Assembly: GCF_000218895.1 (NCBI RefSeq)
Contig: NC_015703.1
Location: 805,501-869,500, forward strand
Origin: Runella slithyformis DSM 19594
GTDB lineage: Bacteria > Bacteroidota > Bacteroidia > Cytophagales > Spirosomataceae
DNA: 64,000 nt
Reading direction: 5' to 3'
The notes beneath the pieces are model-generated. The model ran no database searches. It saw only the letters and a program-made list of their open reading frames with translations, and was not told the DNA's origin. The translations under genes and the position numbers were made by a program. Of this stretch, positions 24,856 to 31,011 are shown in pieces (position 1 is the first letter of the stretch; every line of letters begins with the position of its first letter).

Positions 24856-25922
24856 CGTTTTGCTGCTTTTCGTACTTTAAGAGTGGAACCGGGTTTGGCA
24901 AATAACACTCCGGTCACTACTACCGAGTCGCCTTCACTGATTCCCTGCGTGATTTCAACATTATTGGCAGTCCGTGTTCCTGTTTGGACATTCACAAAGG
25001 TTGCCTTGCCTTCTTTTACTATAATCACTTGATTGTTTTTATCGTCGGGAATAATGGCATTGGTCGGAATCAAAATGGCTTTTTTGTTATTGCCGCTACT
25101 GATAATCACTTTGGCAAAAGCCCCCGGATTGACCCGTGCGTCATCCAGCACTGCCCGCACCATCAGATTGCGGGTCAGGCGGTTGGCCTGAGGCTCCAGC
25201 GCTATGACCGTGGCTTTTCTCATCGTAGTATCCCTGCCTTCCAGTTTTACCTTTACTACGCTTCCGATCCGTATCAGGTCGCTGTTTTCTTCGGGAAGGG
25301 TAAAGTCGATTTTCATTTTACCTAACTGCTGCATAGTGGCAAGGATACTGGCAGGAGTCACATACGCTCCCGGACTCACCTGCCGCAATCCAACGGTACC
25401 GGTAAAAGGGGCACGAACGACGGTTTTATCAATTAATGTCTGTGTATAAGCCACATCCGCTTTCAGCGTATTGACCGTATTCAAAGCGGCATCGTAATCG
25501 CTTTGATTGATCCCGTTGACATCCAAAAGCTGTTTTAGCCGCTCTTCGGTTTTAGTGGCGGTTTCCAGCTGAACTTTCGTTCGCTGTACCTGTGCTTCCA
25601 GATCCGCGCTGTTGATACGGGCCAATACCGTCCCCTGAGCCACCGATTTGCCTTCCGGAACATTTAAGTAGGTAAGCCGCCCGCTGACTTCGGGCCGCAG
25701 TTCCGTGAACTCCCCGGGAATAATGGTTCCATTGGCTTCAATGACATTGGTAATGGGTTGAGGTGCAGCTACCATTACATCTACAATGGTCGGCCTGTCC
25801 TTTTTTTCATCACCGCCTTTCGGTTTGTCTTTCTTTTCTTTACAGGCTGCGAATGTCAAACAAAACAGGATTGTGTACAAGGGGATTTTATAGGCAGAGG
25901 GAATTCTTTTAGGGCAATTCAT
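24852..25922 (-). CDS. RND efflux periplasmic adaptor (membrane-fusion protein)
   Basis: A 356-residue lipoprotein (lipidated Cys27 in LTFAAC). It has the HlyD/AcrA order: a beta-barrel start (PITNVIEANGTIIPGEFTEL), a lipoyl half (VSGRLTYLNVPEGKSVAQG), a short helical hairpin (LEAQVQRTKVQLETA), the second lipoyl half (VRAPFTGTVGLRQVSPGAYV), then the membrane-proximal domain. It bridges the pump and the TolC-like channel. It is first in the operon adaptor-pump-channel. No local regulator gene is present in the window. Confidence 0.94.
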   Translation of the reverse strand: MNCPKRIPSAYKIPLYTILFCLTFAACKEKKDKPKGGDEKKDRPTIVDVMVAAPQPITNVIEANGTIIPGEFTELRPEVSGRLTYLNVPEGKSVAQGTVLARINSADLEAQVQRTKVQLETATKTEERLKQLLDVNGINQSDYDAALNTVNTLKADVAYTQTLIDKTVVRAPFTGTVGLRQVSPGAYVTPASILATMQQLGKMKIDFTLPEENSDLIRIGSVVKVKLEGRDTTMRKATVIALEPQANRLTRNLMVRAVLDDARVNPGAFAKVIISSGNNKKAILIPTNAIIPDDKNNQVIIVKEGKATFVNVQTGTRTANNVEITQGISEGDSVVVTGVLFAKPGSTLKVRKAAKR

Positions 25923-26144
25923 TAAAATACCGGTTAATTAGTCAAAAAAAATACAATGCACTGATTAAAGTTTGGTTATTATATTATATAACTACAAATG
26001 TAAGTATTCGGCAATGAAGCCGGCTGCTATTCCTACCCAAAAGGCTTAAAAACGAGAGCAACTGCGGATAAAACGCTACGACCGCCCAAATGCTCCTCCG
26101 GCGGCAGCCTTTTCTATGCCTTACTGCTATGTCCCTGAAATGAC

Positions 26145-26194
26145 AAAGTCATTGATGAATAAGCGCTAAACGAAACTTATTCATCAATGACTTT
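26145..26194. repeat. Perfect 19-bp inverted repeat
   Basis: AAAGTCATTGATGAATAAG at 26145-26163 is exactly repeated in reverse complement at 26176-26194, around a 12-base loop. The stem ends in AAA/TTT but lacks a clear T-run, so a bidirectional terminator or a protein-binding palindrome are both possible. Confidence 0.75.
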
Positions 26195-26247
26195 ATATAT
26201 GTACAATGTCTGCCGGGATAGTCAGAGAGAGCAATTTTTCACAAAAT

Positions 26248-26343
26248 TCAGAATACATCAATCTCCATCAGCCGTTTCAGGTTTTCCTGATAGGCAATGG
26301 CGATTGTGATGCTATTGTGCGCCTCAGGCACAGCGAAGGAGAT
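26248..26343 (-). pseudogene. C-terminal gene remnant
   Basis: On the minus strand an open stretch of about 30 codons without a usable start reads SFAVPEAHNSITIAIAYQ and onward to a stop at 26248-26250. An in-frame stop lies just upstream. The residue pattern is protein-like, unlike neighbouring frames, so this looks like the tail of a lost gene. No family is recognised. Confidence 0.3.
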
Positions 26344-26464
26344 TCAAACCAACGCTGAAAAAAGGCCGTGGGTTTGTGTTTTTGGGGGATTAGGGGGAAA
26401 TAAAACGCCGGGGAGCATTCCATTGCGGGCTTGGAGCCTCGCCGACGTGATGCAAACAGAATTA

Positions 26465-26785
26465 TTATTTTTTCAGCAGTTGTTCCAAAGGTAAATTGCG
26501 GATGCGCCAAAATTCAAATTTTTTACCTTTAACATCTATCGGGGAGTACTGAATGTATTCTTCTTTGAATTTTCCTTCCTGAAATATTTGTTTTACTTCA
26601 TCAAATGTCATTCCGTAGGTTTTAGCATAGTTTGAAAACCCCAGCCATTGGTTACGGTTCTCAACAAACTGCTCCAATTGAAAGTTTGGTTGGCCCGAAG
26701 CTCTAAGTTGCCGGCAATGCTCCACAATTGCCTGCCAAGTAGCTTCTGATTCTTTAAGTATATCCTGTAATGATTCTTTATCCAT
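26465..26785 (-). CDS. Small uncharacterised cytosolic protein
   Basis: A 106-residue protein starting MDKESLQDILKESEATWQAI, with no signal or membrane segment. It is Gln/Glu/Lys-rich and mostly helical, with three Trp. The end (KFEFWRIRNLPLEQLLKK) is well formed, and the composition is clearly protein-like. No family is recognised. It lies isolated between two non-coding stretches. It might be an antitoxin-like or cargo-type small protein, but nothing in the sequence proves this. Confidence 0.65.
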   Translation of the reverse strand: MDKESLQDILKESEATWQAIVEHCRQLRASGQPNFQLEQFVENRNQWLGFSNYAKTYGMTFDEVKQIFQEGKFKEEYIQYSPIDVKGKKFEFWRIRNLPLEQLLKK

Positions 26786-27157
26786 GCTGATTTAGAAAAA
26801 GGTTTATTCATAAATAAAACAAAAATCAGCTTAAAATCATTCGTGGTATGAGTATATGTTTGAAACTACTTTGCATTAAATGGCAGTCAAAAGTTTACCC
26901 GTGGCCGACCGTCTCCGCCTTCAGCGACCCCTATGGGCAAACTCCCCCCTGAGGGGGGCGGCTTTAGCCATGGAGTTATGATTATCAACAAAGGAAGCCT
27001 GTATTTTGCTTTTGTATTTTTGGTTTGGGTTTCCTCCGGTCAAATAAATTTTTCAGTGTCATTGACCCATACTGAGAAAACTGTTGCTTTTGTTCCCAAA
27101 AACTCTTCCAATTCTACAATTTCAAACTTTATTACAAATTATACCCTATTTCATCAG
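26786..27157. other. Intergenic region with G/C-rich hairpin and a doubtful small ORF
   Basis: CTCCCCCCTGAGGGGGGC near 26942-26960 forms a compact G/C hairpin of a type common between genes in this phylum. A plus-strand open frame (start 26933, or 26979 with a signal-like MIINKGSLYFAFVFLVWVSS) encodes up to 75 residues. Its composition after the hydrophobic segment is Ser/Thr/Asn-rich and has no recognisable domain, so it is not called as a gene. Confidence 0.4.
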
Positions 27158-27193
27158 TAAAAATAAACCCGACTCAAACGCCTGAGTCGGGTT
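27158..27193 (-). terminator. Terminator of the redox cassette
   Basis: AACCCGACTCA at 27166-27176 is perfectly complementary to 27183-27193. Read on the minus strand the stem is followed by TTTATTTTT. It lies 24 bases past the DUF3570 stop and ends the minus-strand operon. Confidence 0.9.
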
Positions 27194-27216
27194 AGAAATA
27201 TGAAAATTTAAGATTT

Positions 27217-28425
27217 CTATTTCAACTTCATCGCCAGCGTCACGCTGTTGCCTACCATGCCGGTACTGCGGAGATAGTGTCCATAGCGGAGTTCAACGGC
27301 GTTCCACTGCTTGACCCCAAACAGGCCGCCCGGCGGCGCCAAGCGTACACCTGCTCCCACAAAATGGCTCGTAAAGCCCGAGATATCATAATCGCTGGTG
27401 TAATAGGTCGCTGTAGGGCTGTGCTTGCCGTAGGGTTTGAAATAACGCACGGCGGTTTGGTTACTGAACCGATAAAAAGGACTGACGGAGAAAAAGGGGG
27501 TGACTTTGTAAGTGGCTTCGAGATTAACGGTATGGGCCGTCATACCCCAATCATCGGCGTAGAAGCGGTAAAATCCGCGCAGAATTACTTTGTCACCCAT
27601 AAAGTAACTGATTCTTGCCCCGATGGGCAACTTCAAACGTGAGCCAGGCAGCTTCTCCACCGTATGCGAACCATTGGTAAAATACGCCCGGTGATACGGC
27701 GTACTTAATAACCCCTGCTGAAATGCCGGCTCAACGGTAAACAGCACCTGAAGACGCCGGTTGATGACCTGCGACAGCGTCAACGACAGATTATACGAAT
27801 TTCGGGGCTTGTACGCGACCGGGTCACGGTCGCCCTCTGCCGCCGAGCCGTAGCCGGCCGGTCGCAGCTCGGAAGGTAAAATGGCCGTCCAGGTATCAAA
27901 AAAGGCACCTGCTTTCAGGCTGACCTCTCGGTTATTATCTTTGGAAAGCTTCGAAAAGCTGACATTAAATCCATGCGATTGATAATCGTACTCCGTTGAA
28001 TACGAATAGCTAAGCCCGCGGGTAGTACGCGAAGCATCGTCCTTCATACTCCACGACAGCGACGGGTACACGTGTGTGTCACTGCGCGAAGCTGACGAAA
28101 CCGTCAGGGGGTCAATGTTATCGGAAGAGGCGGAGGTATAATGGTCAATATTGAAATCGGCATTGATGAAATGTTGACGGCTTTTACGGTCAATGAAGGA
28201 TAACTTCAAATCAATCGAGTTGGCAAAGTCACCCAACTTTTCCGTGCCTATGCCTCCCGTGACGGCAGAGTTATTGCCATCCTGCCCGTAATAACTCGAA
28301 ACCAAATTTACTTCTTCAATCTTAAGCTTACGTTTTTCGTAAGCTTCTTTGTCGACGGCAGTTTGCGCGTAAACACCTTTCAATATCCCGGCCAATAACC
28401 CGACGGTCAATACGATTTTTTTCAT
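27217..28425 (-). CDS. DUF3570 outer-membrane beta-barrel protein
   Basis: A 402-residue protein with a signal peptide (cleaved after VYAQ, residue 21) and a porin-like body of alternating strands. The DUF3570 hallmarks are the opening LKIEEVNLVSSYYGQDGNNSAVTGG, the DLKLSFIDRKSRQH segment and a terminal barrel strand. DUF3570 proteins are predicted outer-membrane barrels of unknown function that recur with DUF4266, ApbE and thioredoxin-like genes, as here. It is last in a five-gene minus-strand cluster ending at the 27158 terminator. It could be a pore or an anchoring barrel for the cassette's redox components; that is inference. Confidence 0.9.
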   Translation of the reverse strand: MKKIVLTVGLLAGILKGVYAQTAVDKEAYEKRKLKIEEVNLVSSYYGQDGNNSAVTGGIGTEKLGDFANSIDLKLSFIDRKSRQHFINADFNIDHYTSASSDNIDPLTVSSASRSDTHVYPSLSWSMKDDASRTTRGLSYSYSTEYDYQSHGFNVSFSKLSKDNNREVSLKAGAFFDTWTAILPSELRPAGYGSAAEGDRDPVAYKPRNSYNLSLTLSQVINRRLQVLFTVEPAFQQGLLSTPYHRAYFTNGSHTVEKLPGSRLKLPIGARISYFMGDKVILRGFYRFYADDWGMTAHTVNLEATYKVTPFFSVSPFYRFSNQTAVRYFKPYGKHSPTATYYTSDYDISGFTSHFVGAGVRLAPPGGLFGVKQWNAVELRYGHYLRSTGMVGNSVTLAMKLK

Positions 28426-28452
28426 TCAGGGAGTGTGTTTTACAAAATAAGA

Positions 28453-28499
28453 GGCGACGAGGTTTGGGCAACCCCATTCTAAACCTCGCCGACGTTAGG
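28453..28499 (-). repeat. Degenerate palindromic repeat (AACGTCGGC type)
   Basis: GGCGACGAGGTTT at 28453-28465 pairs with AAACCTCGCC at 28481-28490, which continues GACGTT. It is a decayed copy of the family at 21666 and sits between the DUF4266 and DUF3570 genes. Confidence 0.65.
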
Positions 28500-28501
28500 T
28501 G

Positions 28502-28723
28502 TTAATTACAGCCGCAGCCGCCACCGCTTTTGCCGCCATTGGCTCCGGAAGCTCCTTCGCGATAGAGGTAAAAACTCTGCTCAAACTTCTCGGACTTGCG
28601 GGCCGAAAGCTCCATTTCGGAGTCGTTGATACGGCTTTTTTGGTATTCCTTTACGGTCACACAGGAGGCTAAACTTGCCAACAGAGCGAGAGCAATGCCC
28701 CCTTTTCGGATGTTCTTATTCAT
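28502..28723 (-). CDS. DUF4266 small lipoprotein with Gly-Cys tail
   Basis: A 73-residue lipoprotein (lipidated Cys21 in ASLASC). The mature part is VKEYQKSRINDSEM followed by ARKSEKFEQSFYLYREGA, then a Gly-rich tail ending GGGCGCN. That tail and the length are the DUF4266 signature. The family occurs in redox-type clusters with ApbE and DUF3570. The terminal CxC could bind metal or be modified, but this is not shown. The gene lies 38 bases after apbE and 76 before the DUF3570 gene, same strand. Confidence 0.9.
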   Translation of the reverse strand: MNKNIRKGGIALALLASLASCVTVKEYQKSRINDSEMELSARKSEKFEQSFYLYREGASGANGGKSGGGCGCN

Positions 28724-28761
28724 GTTTTCGGATGGTATATACGATTGGTCTTAAACGCTTT

Positions 28762-29691
28762 TCAGCGTGATACGGCAATGTTTTTGGAAGTAAATACGCG
28801 GTCGTGATCATCAATGATGACGCAGGCCATTCCCTGCATCTGATTGATCAGATCCAGCCCTACCCGTACCCCCATGACCGTGACGGGGGTAGCCATCGCA
28901 TCGGCGATCTCAGCATTGGGTGAGAGAATGGTCACGCTCTTGATACCCGCTACGGGCAGACCCGTTTTGGGGTCGATGGTATGCGAGTACTTCTTTCCCT
29001 GAATGAGGGCATATTTCTCATAATTTCCGGACGTAGCCACGGCTACGTTGCTGATATTCAAAAAAGAGAACGGTTGACTTTGGGCATTCGGATCTGCAAT
29101 TCCAATCGTCCAGGGCTGCCCGTTGGGCTGGTTTCCCCAAGCCGTCAGATCACCGGAGGCATTGACAATACCGCTTTGTACGCCTTTTTGCTGCAATAAT
29201 CGTTTGGCCATCTCGGCGGCATAGCCTTTGCCGATACCGCCGAATCCAATCCGCATTCCTTTCTCTTTCAGAAAAACGCTTCCGTCGGCTTCATTCAGGA
29301 TGACGTTTCGATAATTGATGAGCCGCACCATTCGCCGGGCCGTTTCGGGATCGGGCAGGGAGGTCATGTGGGTATCAAAATTCCAGAGGCTTTTATCAAT
29401 GGAACCGTACGTAATATCAAACGCCCCTTGGGTAAGTTCAGAAATACGAAGCGAACGCCGTATCAACTCAAACACCTCACGATCTACCCTGACCGGCGCT
29501 ATCCCTGCCTGCGTGTTGATTTGATTGGTTTGGCTATTATCGCTGAAAGTGGTCAGCAATGCCTCTATGCGTTGAATTTCCGATACGGCATCGTCAATCC
29601 GGGCTTCTGCCCACGCTTTATCCTCAGCTACCACACTGATCTCAAAGCGGTTACCCATTAAACGAAGCACTCTTCTATGCAACTGCTCCAT
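28762..29691 (-). CDS. apbE: FAD:protein FMN transferase
   Basis: A 309-residue ApbE-family enzyme that attaches FMN from FAD to Thr/Ser of exported proteins. Motifs GGIGKGYAAEMAKRLL, VNASGDLTAWG, TSGNYEKY and HTIDPKTGLPV with ADAMATPV match the family, including the Mg-site Ala/Asp region. The ATG at 29691 is used because the longer frame from 29742 overlaps the thioredoxin gene. With this start there is no signal peptide, unlike typical periplasmic ApbE lipoproteins. No standard ApbE target motif was noticed in the neighbouring genes. It begins 10 bases after the thioredoxin-like gene. Confidence 0.93.
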   Translation of the reverse strand: MEQLHRRVLRLMGNRFEISVVAEDKAWAEARIDDAVSEIQRIEALLTTFSDNSQTNQINTQAGIAPVRVDREVFELIRRSLRISELTQGAFDITYGSIDKSLWNFDTHMTSLPDPETARRMVRLINYRNVILNEADGSVFLKEKGMRIGFGGIGKGYAAEMAKRLLQQKGVQSGIVNASGDLTAWGNQPNGQPWTIGIADPNAQSQPFSFLNISNVAVATSGNYEKYALIQGKKYSHTIDPKTGLPVAGIKSVTILSPNAEIADAMATPVTVMGVRVGLDLINQMQGMACVIIDDHDRVFTSKNIAVSR

Positions 29692-29701
29692 TACTGTGCA
29701 T

Positions 29702-30145
29702 TCACTTTGCGGCATCGGCAAGCAGGGCAATATCATGCACAAACGCCACAGTACTGAGTGTTTTGGGATAGCCCTCCCACTCTTTCAGTATTTTCCCATT
29801 AGCATCCAGCAGGAGGGTAAAGGGGAATTTTCCCTGCGGATTGTATTTTTCGGCCAATGCTTCGTTGCGGGCGGTCTGTGCGGCATCCAATTGATTTTTC
29901 TTTTGCCGGGGAAAATCGGCCCGTACCAATACTAAATGAGCGCCGGCATATTGTTCAAAATCGGCAGACTCAAAAATATCTTTTTTGAGTTTTATACAGG
30001 GCCCGCACCAATCTGACCCGCTGAAATTCAGCAGAATGTATTTATTATTTTGGGCAGCTTCAGCCTTGGCTTTCTCAACATCGCCCCCCCACTGCGGAGT
30101 CGCCGCCAAGAGGCCCGTCATTAAAATTAAAAGAATCGTTTTCAT
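29702..30145 (-). CDS. Thioredoxin-family exported protein
   Basis: A 147-residue protein with an N-terminal signal (MKTILLILMTGLLAA) and a thioredoxin fold. The active site WCGPC is at 46-50, followed by KLKKDIF, and a cis-Pro region FPFTLLLD is near residue 110. It should act as a periplasmic disulfide reductant or isomerase. It is second in the cassette, 26 bases after the Rieske gene and 10 before apbE, so tight co-expression is likely. A role in keeping the Cys tail of DUF4266 or the Rieske protein reduced is plausible but inferred. Confidence 0.93.
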   Translation of the reverse strand: MKTILLILMTGLLAATPQWGGDVEKAKAEAAQNNKYILLNFSGSDWCGPCIKLKKDIFESADFEQYAGAHLVLVRADFPRQKKNQLDAAQTARNEALAEKYNPQGKFPFTLLLDANGKILKEWEGYPKTLSTVAFVHDIALLADAAK

Positions 30146-30171
30146 CGCAGTTATTAGGTTATTTATAAATA

Positions 30172-30672
30172 TTAGCTGTAAACCACCAATGTTGTACCGC
30201 TGACCGCCACCTTATATACGGTTAAGCCCTTGCTGCCAAAGCTGTTGAGGCCTTTGCCGGTCAAGTCAAATCGGGCACCGTGATCGGTGCAGTAAAATTC
30301 GGTTTTGTTAAAAATAATTTTCTTTTTGGGTTCATGACTGCACGTTTGCGTCACGGCTGCGTAGTTACCGGCACTTGTTTGCGCTACTACAATTCCGCTG
30401 TTAGCAATGTAGCCGCCAACCGTTTTAAGGCTTGCATTGGCTACAGCGCTAAGATCAAGGGTCAGCAATGGATTTTTGATGCTGCTCACATCTGTGGTTG
30501 TGCCCGGTGCAGTGGTCACGGGAGTGGCAGTCACGGGGGTGGCAGCAGTTGCCGCAGGTGTTTCTGTCAATGCGTTAATGTACGTGTCTTCTTCTCTGAT
30601 GCACGAACTCATCACCGCCATCAGGGCCGCTCCCCGAAAACCCATTGATTTCAAAAATTGGTACCTATTCAT
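30172..30672 (-). CDS. Rieske [2Fe-2S] lipoprotein
   Basis: A 166-residue protein with a signal resembling a Tat/lipoprotein type (MNRYQFLKSMGFRGAALMA, lipidated Cys24). A Pro/Thr/Ala linker (about 38-62) follows. The C-terminal Rieske domain has ligands CSH (Cys111, His113) and CTDH (Cys128, His131). It should hold a 2Fe-2S cluster at the membrane surface or periplasm and pass electrons. It is first in the cluster Rieske-thioredoxin-ApbE-DUF4266-DUF3570. The cluster-binding motif is unambiguous; the partner is unknown. Confidence 0.93.
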   Translation of the reverse strand: MNRYQFLKSMGFRGAALMAVMSSCIREEDTYINALTETPAATAATPVTATPVTTAPGTTTDVSSIKNPLLTLDLSAVANASLKTVGGYIANSGIVVAQTSAGNYAAVTQTCSHEPKKKIIFNKTEFYCTDHGARFDLTGKGLNSFGSKGLTVYKVAVSGTTLVVYS

Positions 30673-31011
30673 ATCAGACCGATAAAATGTTTACTCGCTA
30701 TTACGTCAAATCATTGGGCGCTGTTGCAGTTAAAACGTTATGTCTTTCTATTTAGAGAATTTCAAAATAACGATTTGCCTTATTTTGATACAAAAAGCAA
30801 ACGGCAGACCAATCGCCCACCGTTTGACTTTCTCACTTTTATCTATCTACTTATTTTCTATAAATCGCTCATCACAGCGCATTTGTTTGATTGGGCGTTC
30901 AAAATTAGCGCAATCTGAACAAGTTCAGGGATGACAGGTTACATTTTAACCAAAATTTCATCGCTGCGAAATCCAACCCGCAGCAATGAAATTTCAGATG
31001 CGGGCTTACTT
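30673..31011. other. Intergenic region upstream of the redox cassette
   Basis: This 339-base stretch holds the promoter for the Rieske gene (reading left) and the end of the TonB-like gene. Only short, overlapping plus-strand frames of low quality are present and none is called. The only structure I see is the hairpin at 30953-30994. Confidence 0.4.
30953..30994 (-). terminator. Hairpin downstream of the TonB-receptor-like gene
   Basis: AAATTTCAT-C-GCTGCG (30953-30968) pairs with CGCAGC-A-ATGAAATTT (30979-30994) with one mismatch. It lies 18 bases past the stop of the minus-strand gene. The downstream T-tract is weak, so it may only stabilise the message. Confidence 0.5.

Larger units (their letters stand above)
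25923..26464. other. Intergenic region: efflux promoter, palindrome and gene remnant
   Basis: There is no intact gene here. The AT-rich end near 25923-26000 must hold the promoter of the efflux operon; I cannot fix -33/-7 boxes with confidence. A perfect palindrome lies at 26145-26194 and a reverse-strand C-terminal gene remnant at 26248-26343. A short CCTCGCCGACGT stretch near 26437 resembles half of the AACGTCGGC palindromic repeat. Confidence 0.5.

Noticed and set aside
26277-26510. 77-residue minus-strand frame near the gene remnant.
   Set aside because: Its frame differs from the protein-like tail at 26248-26343 and overlaps the real small gene at 26465.
26933-27160. Small plus-strand ORF with a signal-like segment.
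   Set aside because: It begins in a G/C hairpin and has no domain or composition support. The evidence is too weak to call a gene.
30658-30934. Plus-strand ORFs upstream of the Rieske gene.
   Set aside because: Short, overlapping and hydrophobic by chance; no start context or similarity.
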